DNA of 64,000 nucleotides from Lutibacter agarilyticus (GTDB lineage Bacteria > Bacteroidota > Bacteroidia > Flavobacteriales > Flavobacteriaceae). The stretch spans positions 1-64,000 of the forward strand of contig NZ_FZNT01000013.1 in the NCBI RefSeq assembly GCF_900188235.1. Reading direction: 5' to 3'. Made by a program: the position numbers and the translations under genes. The notes under the pieces are model-generated. The model did no database searches. It was not told the origin of the DNA and worked only from the letters and a program-made list of their open reading frames with translations. Positions 29,645 through 38,731 of this stretch are shown in pieces (positions within the stretch are counted from its first letter, which is position 1; each line of letters starts with the position of its first letter).

Positions 29645-32600
29645 ATGAGAAAAATTAGAGTGCTTTATTTGTTGTTTCTGCTTCCGTTAATGGCAGTAGC
29701 ACAAAGCAATAATATCGAGGGAATTGTTTTAAATGAAAATAGTGTGCCTTTACCTGGAGTAAATGTGCTTATTAAAGGAACTAATATTGGTGTTTCTACT
29801 GATTTTGATGGTCTTTTTTCAATAACCGTTCCTGAAAAAGGTGGAACATTAATGATTTCATATTTAGGTTACGAGAGTCAAGAGTTAACAATTGGTGATA
29901 CTACTAAATTCAAAATTCAATTGTTACCAGATGCTGAATCTCTTGAAGAAGTAGTGGTTGTAGGATATGGTACGCAACGTAAAAGTGATTTAACAGGTGC
30001 TGTTACTTCTGTAAAAGTAAGTGAGGTACAGAAATCTCAATACAATACAGTTGATGCGATGCTTCAAGGTCGTGCTGCTGGTGTACAAGTTACACAGAAT
30101 GTAGGAAGTCCAGGTTCAGGAGTATCTGTTAGAATTAGAGGGGCAAGTAGCTTGCGAGGAAATAATGAACCGCTTTATGTTGTAGATGGCGTTATTATTT
30201 CATCGGCAGGTGAAGATAGTGCAGATGCAGGAGGTGGTAACTCGAGATTACAGCCGCAAAGCGGATTAAACGGTATAAATCCACGTGATATTGAAAGCAT
30301 GGAAATACTAAAAGATGCATCAGCAACAGCTATCTATGGGTCTAGAGGGGCAAATGGAGTTGTTTTAATAACTACAAAAAAAGGTAAAGCAGGTGCTAAG
30401 TCTTCAATACAGGCATTTGTAAATAGCAGTGTTGCAACTGTAACAAAAACATATGATGTGTTAGACGGTGTAGGATTTGCTGAGTATAAGAATGAGACGG
30501 CTACAATAAACAATCAGCCAATTCCTTATAGTATACAAGGTGGGCAAGTATATCCAATAAATTATAACAATAATGGTGAACCAGTTGTAAGTACTAATGC
30601 TGCTGATCAACATGACTGGCAAGATGAATTATTTAAAGCAGGTTTTTCTAATTCAGCAGGAGCTTCTTTTAGTGGTGGTAGCGAGACTGGAAATTACTAT
30701 ATTTCTACCGTATATAACGACCAAAATGGTATTGTAGATAATACGAGGTTACAAAGTGGAACCTTTAGTATTAATTTAAATCAAGATTTATCTCCTAAGC
30801 TTAGCGTAAGTGCAAAATTAAGTGCATTCTATTCAGATGGAGATTTTGCAAATGCAGGTGATAAGGCTGGTGGAAATCGAGGTTTTATTAATCAGCTTAC
30901 CCTTTATCCTCCTTTAATATTAAATCCAGCAGATGTTGAAAATCAAGATGATTTAGAAGTAAGGGGGCCAACTACTTTTATTGATGATTTTGAAGATGTA
31001 GCGGAAGAAAAAAGATACATTGGATCTATAAATTTAACATATAAAGAATTATTTGGAGTAAAAGGATTAAACTACAAACTTCAACTGGGAGGTAACATGC
31101 GAAGTAAAAAACGTAAACGCTTTTTTGGCTTATCAACTTTTGTTGGGAGTTTTAGTAATGGATCTTTATCAATTTCTAATTTAGATTCAAAGTCTTACCA
31201 AATCAATAATTTATTCAGCTATAATAAAACGTTTAATAAAATACATAGAGTTAATGCAGTTCTTGGATTTACGTATGATGTTAAGGATAATGAAAGTTCA
31301 GTATATAGAGTAGAAAATTTTTCAACAACAGAGTTTGGTGTAGATGCTCCACAATATGGTCAATTTGTTGCATTACCATTAACTGTTAACCCATCAAAAA
31401 CCCAATTACTATCATACTTGTCAAGGGTTAATTATACACTTAATAATAAGTATATTTTTACAGGAAGTATTAGAGCAGATGGATCCTCAAAATTTTCTAA
31501 AGAAAATAGATTTAGTTATTTTCCATCGTTTTCTTTAGCGTGGAGAGCAGACAAGGAGGCATTTCTTGAAAATGTAGATTTTATAAATAACTTAAAGTTG
31601 AGAGCTGGTTGGGGAGCTACCGGAAATCAGGGTATTTCAGCGTATAATACATTTGCTAATTACGGTCCTGTATTATATGGAAACACTAATGAAGGAACGG
31701 ATATAGGGTTTACACCTTTTAACGTAAGTAACCCTAATCTTAAATGGGAAACTACAAGGCAATTAAATTTAGGATTAGATTTTGGATTCTTTAGAAATAG
31801 ATTGAATGGTTCTGTTGATGTTTATGACAAACAAACCGATGACTTATTATTAAATCAACCTTTACCAACTTCAGCAGGTTTTGGTTCACTTTTGGTAAAT
31901 AGAGGAAGTATTAATAATAAAGGTCTTGAGTTTACTTTAGAAGGAGTGATTGTTGATAAAAACGATTTTTCTATTAAAATAGGTGGAAATATAGCGTTTA
32001 ATAGAAATACAGTACAAAACCTTGGACTTGCTCCGTCAGATATTTATATCAACGGAGAACTTGAATCAAGAAGTTATTATTTAGGACAGAATATTTCTTC
32101 TGGTTTATATTTTAAAGCACCAGCAAATATTTTTATAGAAGGTGAACAAATAGGCTTGTTTTACGGGTTTGAAACAGATGGTATCTACCAAACAGAAGAT
32201 GCAATAACAATTTCAGATACACAGCCAGGAGATATAAGAATTATAGATCAAAATGGTGACAATAAAATTGATGGTTCCGATAGAACCTTAATAGGTGATC
32301 CTAATCCAGAATTTGTTTACGGAGGAAATCTAAATGTTAGCTATAAAAATCTAAGTTTAAGCGCACAGTTTAGCGGTGTATACGGTAACCAACTTGCAAA
32401 TGGAAATTTATTGCAAATAGGAACTCCTGAAGGAGGTTATAACAATATTCTTACAGAAACGTATCAAAATGCTTGGAGGCCAGATACTCAATCTAATACA
32501 TATCCTAGAATTGGGTACGACAAGGAGATTACTGCAACAGCAATTACAGATAGAATTATTGAAGATGGAAGTTTTTTAAGAATGAGTAATATAACCCTAA

Positions 32601-32806
32601 TGTTTAATGTTCCAGTAGAAGATATTAAAACATTCAAAGAGGTAAGTATATTTATTTCAGGACAAAATTTACTAACATTCACTAAATATTCAGGCTACGA
32701 TCCAGAGGTAACAGATTTTTCTTGGACAGGAAATATAGTAGGTGTTGATTTTGGAGGGTTTCCAAATGCAAAGCAAATCACTTTAGGCCTAAATCTAAAT
32801 TTTTAA
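29645..32806 (+). CDS. susC: SusC/RagA-family TonB-linked outer-membrane transporter
   Basis: 1053 residues. A signal peptide (about 1-20) is followed by a carboxypeptidase-D regulatory-like domain (about 23-98, GIVLNENSVPLPGVNVLIKG), a TonB-box-like SLEEVVVVGYGTQRKSDLTG, a plug domain (about 115-235) and a 22-strand barrel ending in aromatic LNF. It imports oligosaccharides across the outer membrane using TonB-ExbBD energy and forms a lidded complex with the SusD protein encoded 17 nt downstream. It is the only SusC in the window, so the whole locus appears to serve one imported glycan class. Confidence 0.96.
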   Translation: MRKIRVLYLLFLLPLMAVAQSNNIEGIVLNENSVPLPGVNVLIKGTNIGVSTDFDGLFSITVPEKGGTLMISYLGYESQELTIGDTTKFKIQLLPDAESLEEVVVVGYGTQRKSDLTGAVTSVKVSEVQKSQYNTVDAMLQGRAAGVQVTQNVGSPGSGVSVRIRGASSLRGNNEPLYVVDGVIISSAGEDSADAGGGNSRLQPQSGLNGINPRDIESMEILKDASATAIYGSRGANGVVLITTKKGKAGAKSSIQAFVNSSVATVTKTYDVLDGVGFAEYKNETATINNQPIPYSIQGGQVYPINYNNNGEPVVSTNAADQHDWQDELFKAGFSNSAGASFSGGSETGNYYISTVYNDQNGIVDNTRLQSGTFSINLNQDLSPKLSVSAKLSAFYSDGDFANAGDKAGGNRGFINQLTLYPPLILNPADVENQDDLEVRGPTTFIDDFEDVAEEKRYIGSINLTYKELFGVKGLNYKLQLGGNMRSKKRKRFFGLSTFVGSFSNGSLSISNLDSKSYQINNLFSYNKTFNKIHRVNAVLGFTYDVKDNESSVYRVENFSTTEFGVDAPQYGQFVALPLTVNPSKTQLLSYLSRVNYTLNNKYIFTGSIRADGSSKFSKENRFSYFPSFSLAWRADKEAFLENVDFINNLKLRAGWGATGNQGISAYNTFANYGPVLYGNTNEGTDIGFTPFNVSNPNLKWETTRQLNLGLDFGFFRNRLNGSVDVYDKQTDDLLLNQPLPTSAGFGSLLVNRGSINNKGLEFTLEGVIVDKNDFSIKIGGNIAFNRNTVQNLGLAPSDIYINGELESRSYYLGQNISSGLYFKAPANIFIEGEQIGLFYGFETDGIYQTEDAITISDTQPGDIRIIDQNGDNKIDGSDRTLIGDPNPEFVYGGNLNVSYKNLSLSAQFSGVYGNQLANGNLLQIGTPEGGYNNILTETYQNAWRPDTQSNTYPRIGYDKEITATAITDRIIEDGSFLRMSNITLMFNVPVEDIKTFKEVSIFISGQNLLTFTKYSGYDPEVTDFSWTGNIVGVDFGGFPNAKQITLGLNLNF

Positions 32807-32823
32807 ATTAAAAAAGTACAAAG

Positions 32824-34356
32824 ATGAAAAATATAAAGCATATAATTTTAATGATGATGGCAATACTAGCTACAAGTTGTAGTCTAGAAGAAGAGCCTAC
32901 ATTTTTAGCAAATGAAAATGTATATAATACTAGCGGCAATGCTAAAGCTGCACTTAAGGGGATATATTCAACAATGGTTGGTTATAGCTATTATGGTAAT
33001 GATTTTATGATGTTAACAATATTAAATTCGGGTTTTGGTGTAACCAAGCGTGGAGGTAATACTAATAAAGTTGTAGATAATATAACCATAGCATCTTTAA
33101 AACCATTAAGTGGTGGACTTCATTTGGGGAATTCCTGGAATGAAATTTATAGAACAATAGGTCGTGCTAACGATGCTATTACTTCTGCAAATGAAACAAG
33201 TTATCCAGTGGAAACAGAAGAATTAGTGATTAATGATGTTATAGGTCAAGCCTATTTTGTACGTGCGTTTAACTATTTTAATCTTGTTAGACTTTGGGGA
33301 GAAGTACCTTTAAGACTATTGCCCGTGTCTCCAGCAACAATAAACATGGCGAAGTCACCTGTTAAAGAAGTGTATGCGCAAATTATTGATGATGTAAAAA
33401 AAGCACAAGAATTAATGAATGGGTCGGTAGGTGAAGGTACACCTAAACCACACGCAGCTGATATGCTTTTGGCAAAAATTTATATGACTTTGGCAACTGC
33501 ACCTGTAGGTGTGCAAGACCCAGGAGTAAACTATTGGCAATTAGCTTATAATGAGGCGATAAAAGTTTATGGAGTTTATAGCCTTTTACCAAACTATACT
33601 GATTTATTTAATGATACTAAAGGTAACAATACTTTAGAATCTATTTTTGAAATTCAATCTTCTGAATTAGCATCTTTAGATCATGCGAGAGCATTTACAC
33701 CAAGTAATTATATTAGTGCCAATACCTTCGGTTGGTTAAAAATAAATGCAGAAGCATTTGATTTACATAGAAATACGTATCCTGATGATGAGCGTATCAT
33801 AGCTACTTATGTAAGTTCATTTACAATGCAAAATAACGGTAGACTTAGTAGAGCTTATCCTGATATACCTTGGGGTACTGGTAGACCAAACTTTAACGGT
33901 GGTTTTCCTCATTTATTGAAAATAGGTTCAACTAATCAAAACAGTGAATTAAGAGTAACCAATAAAAATTTCAAGCTTTTTAGGTATGCTGATTTATTGC
34001 TAATGCTTGCTGAAATTTCTAACGAGCTACAAAATGGTGAACAGCTTGGTTATGTAACAGAAGTGTTGGATAGAGTAGGTATTGTACCACCTGCAGATTA
34101 TTCAGGAGATCAAGTATCTTTTAGAAATGCCATAATGAAAGAATATCAGTTTGAACTTATGGGAGAAACTCATGGATGGTTTAACAACAGACGTCGTGGG
34201 TATGATTACTTTTTGAATAACATTATTATTCCACATAACACAGCAACAACATTTCTACCGAATGTAGACGTTACTCATGATACTAATGAAGAAACGGTAA
34301 TGACCTTACCAATTCCTAATCTTGAAATAAATACAAACGAATTGATAGATAACTAA
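32824..34356 (+). CDS. susD: SusD/RagB-family surface glycan-binding lipoprotein
   Basis: 510 residues. The lipobox ATSC puts the lipidated cysteine at C19, followed by SLEEEPTF, an acidic stretch matching the lipoprotein export signal of Bacteroidota. The SusD-like N-terminal TPR region (AYFVRAFNYFNLVRLWGEVPL at about 140-160) and the C-terminal RagB/SusD domain (RYADLLLMLAEISNE, NNRRRGYD) are clear. It caps the SusC barrel and presents the glycan. No separate surface glycan-binding protein gene follows; instead, sugar catabolism genes come next, after a hairpin. Confidence 0.95.
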   Translation: MKNIKHIILMMMAILATSCSLEEEPTFLANENVYNTSGNAKAALKGIYSTMVGYSYYGNDFMMLTILNSGFGVTKRGGNTNKVVDNITIASLKPLSGGLHLGNSWNEIYRTIGRANDAITSANETSYPVETEELVINDVIGQAYFVRAFNYFNLVRLWGEVPLRLLPVSPATINMAKSPVKEVYAQIIDDVKKAQELMNGSVGEGTPKPHAADMLLAKIYMTLATAPVGVQDPGVNYWQLAYNEAIKVYGVYSLLPNYTDLFNDTKGNNTLESIFEIQSSELASLDHARAFTPSNYISANTFGWLKINAEAFDLHRNTYPDDERIIATYVSSFTMQNNGRLSRAYPDIPWGTGRPNFNGGFPHLLKIGSTNQNSELRVTNKNFKLFRYADLLLMLAEISNELQNGEQLGYVTEVLDRVGIVPPADYSGDQVSFRNAIMKEYQFELMGETHGWFNNRRRGYDYFLNNIIIPHNTATTFLPNVDVTHDTNEETVMTLPIPNLEINTNELIDN

Positions 34357-34371
34357 TTTAATAAACAAACA

Positions 34372-34430
34372 AAAGCGAATATGGAGATCGTGCTATAATT
34401 TCTATTTAAAACTATTTAAATATTCGCTTT
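34372..34430. terminator. Hairpin between susD and the catabolic genes
   Basis: AAAGCGAATAT (34372-34382) pairs perfectly with ATATTCGCTTT (34420-34430), an 11-bp stem with a 37-nt loop. The 3' arm ends in TTT but there is no long T-run. It could be a partial terminator or an mRNA-stabilising end that keeps susCD expression higher than that of the downstream sugar-acid genes. Confidence 0.5.
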
Positions 34431-34447
34431 AGTAAAATTTATAAAAA

Positions 34448-35305
34448 ATGGATTTACCTATTATTGATACTCATATACATATTTGGGATTTGAAAAAGCT
34501 GACTTACCCTTGGTTAAAAAATATGCAACCTATTGTAAATCAAACCTATTTAATGTCTGATTATGATAAAGCTATTGGGTGTCAAAAGGTGGAGTCTATG
34601 GTTTTTGTACAATGTGAATGTAAACCTGAACAATTTCAGGAGGAATTGCAATGGGTTCAAAATATCGCAGATGTAGATAAGCGCTTACAAGGCATAATTC
34701 CTTGGGCTCCATTACACACAGGAAATGCCGTTGAACCTATACTGCAAGGTTTTAAAAAGGATCCAAGAATTAAAGGGGTACGTCAAATTATACAATTTGA
34801 AGAAGATCCAGATTTTTGTTTAAAACCCGACTTTATAAGAGGTGTACAATTACTAGGACAGTACGGATTACATTTTGAAATAACAATAGATCCTTCACAT
34901 TTCAAAGCAGTAATGAAATTAATTGAAAAGTGTCCAGATACACGTTTTATTCTAGATCATATAGGTAATCCTAATATTGATAAGCAAGAGTTACACCCTT
35001 GGAAAGAACTTATAAAGAACTTTGCAGATTCAGGACCACACTATTGTAAGTTTTCAAACTTTTTAGGCAATGCAAATTTAAAAAACTGGAAAATAAATGA
35101 TTTAAAACCTTTTTCTGAAGTGGTAATTGAAAGCTTTGGACCTAAACGCTTAATCTGGGGTAGTGACTGGCCTCCATTAGAGCGAGCGGCAACATGGCAA
35201 ACTTGGTTGCAAGTTGCAGAAACATTAACCAAAGATTTAAATGAAAACGATAAAAGTCTTGTGTTTAGGGAAAATGCCATCCAATTTTATGGGTTAAATA
35301 ATTAA
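34448..35305 (+). CDS. Amidohydrolase-family sugar lactonase (L-rhamnono/L-fucono-lactonase type)
   Basis: 285 residues, no signal peptide, so cytosolic. It belongs to the COG3618 branch of the amidohydrolase superfamily: HIH metal motif at H9-H11 (DTHIHIWDL), a conserved LDHIGNP histidine motif, and the terminal IWGSDWPPLE aspartate motif. Characterised members hydrolyse L-rhamnono-gamma-lactone or L-fucono-lactone to the aldonate. Its placement directly before an SDR, an IlvD/EDD dehydratase, a second SDR and an FAH hydrolase makes the lactonase role very likely. It is the first gene after the susD hairpin, 12 nt upstream of the SDR. Confidence 0.8.
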   Translation: MDLPIIDTHIHIWDLKKLTYPWLKNMQPIVNQTYLMSDYDKAIGCQKVESMVFVQCECKPEQFQEELQWVQNIADVDKRLQGIIPWAPLHTGNAVEPILQGFKKDPRIKGVRQIIQFEEDPDFCLKPDFIRGVQLLGQYGLHFEITIDPSHFKAVMKLIEKCPDTRFILDHIGNPNIDKQELHPWKELIKNFADSGPHYCKFSNFLGNANLKNWKINDLKPFSEVVIESFGPKRLIWGSDWPPLERAATWQTWLQVAETLTKDLNENDKSLVFRENAIQFYGLNN

Positions 35306-35317
35306 AAAATATAAAAA

Positions 35318-36130
35318 ATGAACTTTAATAGATTTAAAAATAAGGTAGCCATAGTTACTGGAGGCTCATCGGGTTTAGGTTACTCAATTGTAGAAGAGTT
35401 TTGTAAAGAAGGAGGTAAAGTCCTTTTTACGGGTATCAGTGATAGAGGTATTGAGGTTGAACATAACTTTAAAAAGGAAGGCTATAATGTTACTTTCCTC
35501 CATGGTGATATGGGGCTAGAAGAGTTCTGTAAAGAAACTATTTTGAAGACCATTGAAATTTATGGGAAAATAGATTGCTTGGTAAACAATGCCTTTTCTT
35601 TTACAGCTAAAGGAGTTAACGCAACAAAGGAAGACTGGTTGTGTAGTTTAAATACCGGTCCAGTAGCATTTGCAAGAATGGTTCAATTTGCTGTTCCTTA
35701 TATGAAAGAAAATGGAGGAGGTGCAGTAGTAAACATTTCAAGTATTTCCGCGTATATAGCTCAAATAGATCGCTGGACTTATAATGCATCGAAAGGAGCA
35801 GTACATCAATTAACAAAATGTCAAGCCTTGGACTTAGCAAAATTCAATATTCGTGTTAATGAAGTCGCACCTGGATGGACTTGGTCTAACGAAACAGATA
35901 AAGCAGCAGATTTAGATGGTGGAGGTCGTGAAAAATGGGGTCCAATTTGGGGGAAATTTCAAATATTAAACCGAATGGCACAACCAATTGAAATAGCAAG
36001 ACCTACACTTTTTATGCTTAGTGATGATGCGTCATTTATAACAGGAACTACATTAGATGTTGATGGTGGATACCTTGCATTAGGACCTGAAGGTTTAGGA
36101 GAATCAACTGTAAATGCTGGCTCAAAATAA
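35318..36130 (+). CDS. Short-chain dehydrogenase/reductase (pathway step 1 or 4)
   Basis: 270 residues, classical SDR. The nucleotide-binding motif is TGGSSGLG (residues about 15-22), NNA is present in VNNAF, the catalytic Tyr-Lys lies in YNASKG, and the substrate loop ends with TGTTLDVDGGYLA. In the diketo-hydrolase route two SDRs are needed: an aldose 1-dehydrogenase and a 2-keto-3-deoxy-aldonate 4-dehydrogenase. Sequence alone does not tell which is which; being adjacent to the lactonase slightly favours the aldose dehydrogenase here. Cytosolic, NAD(P)-dependent. Confidence 0.78.
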   Translation: MNFNRFKNKVAIVTGGSSGLGYSIVEEFCKEGGKVLFTGISDRGIEVEHNFKKEGYNVTFLHGDMGLEEFCKETILKTIEIYGKIDCLVNNAFSFTAKGVNATKEDWLCSLNTGPVAFARMVQFAVPYMKENGGGAVVNISSISAYIAQIDRWTYNASKGAVHQLTKCQALDLAKFNIRVNEVAPGWTWSNETDKAADLDGGGREKWGPIWGKFQILNRMAQPIEIARPTLFMLSDDASFITGTTLDVDGGYLALGPEGLGESTVNAGSK

Positions 36131-36168
36131 ATAAGGAATCTCTATATAATTTATAAATAGACAATATA

Positions 36169-37896
36169 ATGAAAAAAGATAAAAAAAGATATAGAAGTCA
36201 AGAGTGGTTTGATGCTGCTGATGACAAAACAGCATTTATACACCGTTCTTGGTTACGTAATCAAGGGTTACCTAACGACCAATTTGATGGAAGACCAGTT
36301 ATAGGTATTTGCAATACATGGTCAGAATTAACACCTTGTAATGCACATCTTAGGGAATTTGCAGAACATGTAAAGAAAGGTGTTTTAGAAGCTGGAGGTT
36401 ATCCTCTAGAATTTCCTGTAATGAGTATGGGAGAATCTTTAATGCGACCTACTGCTATGCTGTTCCGAAATCTAGGAAGTATGGATACCGAAGAAAGTAT
36501 CCGTGCAAACCCTTTAGATGGTATTGTATTATTAACTGGTTGTGATAAAACAACTCCTGCCACAGTAATGGGAGCTGCTAGTGTAGATTTACCAACTATT
36601 GTAGTTCCTGGAGGCCCTATGCTTAATGGTAAGTACAAAGGAGAGCGTATCGGTTCTGGAACTTTTTTATGGAATATAAAAGATAAAGTTAGCAACGAAG
36701 GGTATACCAAAGATGATTTAATGGAGGCTGAAGGGTGCTCCGCAAGAAGTGATGGGCATTGTATGACAATGGGTACAGCTTCAACAATGGCATGTATGGT
36801 AGAATCTTTAGGACTTACATTGCCTGGAGCAGCAGCAATACCAGCTGTAGATTCACGCAAAAAATTATTAGCTAGAAATTCAGGAAGACGTATAGTTGAA
36901 ATGGTGAAGGAAGATTTAACCATTTCAAAAATATTGACTAAAAAAGCATTTGAAAACGCAATTAAGATAAACGCAGCTATTGGTGGATCAACCAATTTTA
37001 TCATCCATTTAAAAGCGATTGCAGGAAGAGTTGGTGTAGATTTAGATCTTAAAGAATTTGATAGTTTAGGGAGTAATATACCTCTCTTAGTAAACTTAAT
37101 GCCATCTGGAAAATTTTTGATGGAAGACTTTTTTGATGCAGGAGGACTTCCTGTAGTAATAAAGACAATGAAAGAACATCTTCATAATGATGCCATTACA
37201 GTTAATGGTAATCAAATAGGTGAAAATAATGATCGTGCAGCTTGTTATAATGAAGAAGTAATAGCACAAGTTAACAAACCGTTTAAAGAAGCTTCGGGTA
37301 TTGCTGTGCTTTACGGAAATCTTTGTGAAAACGGAGCTATAATCAAACCTTCAGCAGCAACTCCTGAGTTAATGGTGCATAGAGGAAGAGCAATTGTGTT
37401 TGAAACGGTAGAAGATTATCATACACAGGTAGACGATCCAGATCTTGATATTGATGAAAACAGTGTTATTGTTCTTAAAGGAGCAGGTCCTGTAGGATAT
37501 CCAGGAATGCCAGAAGTAGCCAATGTTGATTTACCTGAAAAAATATTAAAGAAAGGGATTAAAGATATGGTTAGAATATCTGACGGAAGAATGAGTGGTA
37601 CTGCTTTTGGAACAGTTATACTTCACGTGTCACCAGAATCTGCTGTAGGTGGAACTTTAGCAGTAGTAGAAACAGGAGATATGATTGAATTGAATGTGCC
37701 AGAACGAAGGTTACATCTTGATATTTCAGAAGAAGAACTTATAAAGAGAAAGGCAGCATGGACTCCAAGTGAACCTGCTTTGAAAAGAGGATATGTTAAA
37801 ATGTATACAGACCATGTGCAGCAAGCGCATTTAGGAGCAGATTTAAATTTTTTAAACGGGAAATCAGGTAGTGGAATACCAAGAGATTCACATTAA
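36169..37896 (+). CDS. IlvD/EDD-family sugar-acid dehydratase
   Basis: 575 residues, typical length. Iron-sulfur ligands are visible in LTGCDKTTPA and in EAEGCSARSDGHCMTMGTAS; in the amino-acid enzyme IlvD the second motif reads GACGGMYTANTM, while the SDGHCMTMGTAS form is typical of pentonate/hexonate dehydratases (arabonate, xylonate and relatives). Its role would be dehydration of the aldonate (probably L-rhamnonate) to the 2-keto-3-deoxy acid. In the known L-rhamnose route of Sphingomonas this step is done by an enolase-superfamily enzyme, so this would be a non-orthologous replacement. Branched-chain amino-acid synthesis is unlikely because of the neighbours. Confidence 0.85.
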   Translation: MKKDKKRYRSQEWFDAADDKTAFIHRSWLRNQGLPNDQFDGRPVIGICNTWSELTPCNAHLREFAEHVKKGVLEAGGYPLEFPVMSMGESLMRPTAMLFRNLGSMDTEESIRANPLDGIVLLTGCDKTTPATVMGAASVDLPTIVVPGGPMLNGKYKGERIGSGTFLWNIKDKVSNEGYTKDDLMEAEGCSARSDGHCMTMGTASTMACMVESLGLTLPGAAAIPAVDSRKKLLARNSGRRIVEMVKEDLTISKILTKKAFENAIKINAAIGGSTNFIIHLKAIAGRVGVDLDLKEFDSLGSNIPLLVNLMPSGKFLMEDFFDAGGLPVVIKTMKEHLHNDAITVNGNQIGENNDRAACYNEEVIAQVNKPFKEASGIAVLYGNLCENGAIIKPSAATPELMVHRGRAIVFETVEDYHTQVDDPDLDIDENSVIVLKGAGPVGYPGMPEVANVDLPEKILKKGIKDMVRISDGRMSGTAFGTVILHVSPESAVGGTLAVVETGDMIELNVPERRLHLDISEEELIKRKAAWTPSEPALKRGYVKMYTDHVQQAHLGADLNFLNGKSGSGIPRDSH

Positions 37897-37905
37897 TATA
37901 TAGTA

Positions 37906-38685
37906 ATGAGCATATTTAATTTAAAGGGTAAAACAGCAATTGTTACTGGTGGTAGTAGCGGTATTGGAAAGGCTATTAGTTTGGCTCTAGCACAACAAGG
38001 AGCTTCTGTTTATATATTAGACATGGACGAGAAAGGTGCTGCTGATACGGTTGAAAACATTCAAAACAAAGGAGGGTTTGCAGTATATAAAAAGTGTAAC
38101 ATAGCTATTAAAGATGATGTAGAACTAGCTATAAAGGATGCTGCAAAACTAGAAGGAAGGTTAGATATTATTATTAATAATGCAGGTATTGCACATATTG
38201 GAAACCTAGAGCAAACATCTTCAAATGATTTTGATAAATTGTTTGCGGTGAATGTTAAGGGAATGTATTATGTAATGCAAGCGGCTATTCCATTTTTAAA
38301 ATCAAATGGAGGTGCCATTTTGAATATGGCATCTATAGCTGCTAATGTAGGGATAAAAGATAGATTCGCTTATAGTATGACTAAGAGTGCTGTAGTAGGC
38401 ATGACATTATCGGTTGCAAAGGACTACTTGTCTTATAATATAAGATGTAATTGTATTTCACCAGGTAGAGTACATACGCCTTTTGTTGATGGGTTTTTGA
38501 AGAATAACTATCCAGGTGAGGAAAAAGTTATGTTTGATAAATTATCAAAATCCCAACCAATTGGTAGAATGGGACGTCCAGAAGAAGTTGCTAATCTGGC
38601 TCTTTATTTATGTTCAGATGAAGCATCATTTATTACAGGTAGTGATTACGCTATAGATGGAGGATTTACTCGTTTGAATAACTAA
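37906..38685 (+). CDS. Short-chain dehydrogenase/reductase (likely 2-keto-3-deoxy-aldonate dehydrogenase)
   Basis: 259 residues. TGGSSGIG near residue 15, NNAG in the centre, catalytic YSMTKSA, and a FITGSDYAIDGGF end are those of classical SDRs. It begins 9 nt after the dehydratase and is followed 46 nt later by the FAH-family hydrolase, which fits oxidation of the 2-keto-3-deoxy acid at C4 to the 2,4-diketo acid. An alternative is that this is the aldose dehydrogenase and the SDR at 35318 the later step. Confidence 0.8.
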   Translation: MSIFNLKGKTAIVTGGSSGIGKAISLALAQQGASVYILDMDEKGAADTVENIQNKGGFAVYKKCNIAIKDDVELAIKDAAKLEGRLDIIINNAGIAHIGNLEQTSSNDFDKLFAVNVKGMYYVMQAAIPFLKSNGGAILNMASIAANVGIKDRFAYSMTKSAVVGMTLSVAKDYLSYNIRCNCISPGRVHTPFVDGFLKNNYPGEEKVMFDKLSKSQPIGRMGRPEEVANLALYLCSDEASFITGSDYAIDGGFTRLNN

Positions 38686-38731
38686 TAGATAAAATAAGAA
38701 AACAAAATTTAATTATTAAAATAAAAAAAAT

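Noticed and set aside
36399..37004. 201-residue open frame on the minus strand inside the dehydratase gene
   Set aside because: It lies wholly opposite the IlvD/EDD coding sequence, has no signal or motif and is explained as an antisense shadow.
36169..37896. Dehydratase as IlvD for branched-chain amino-acid synthesis
   Set aside because: Neighbours are a lactonase, SDRs and an FAH hydrolase, and the second cysteine motif is of the sugar-acid dehydratase type.
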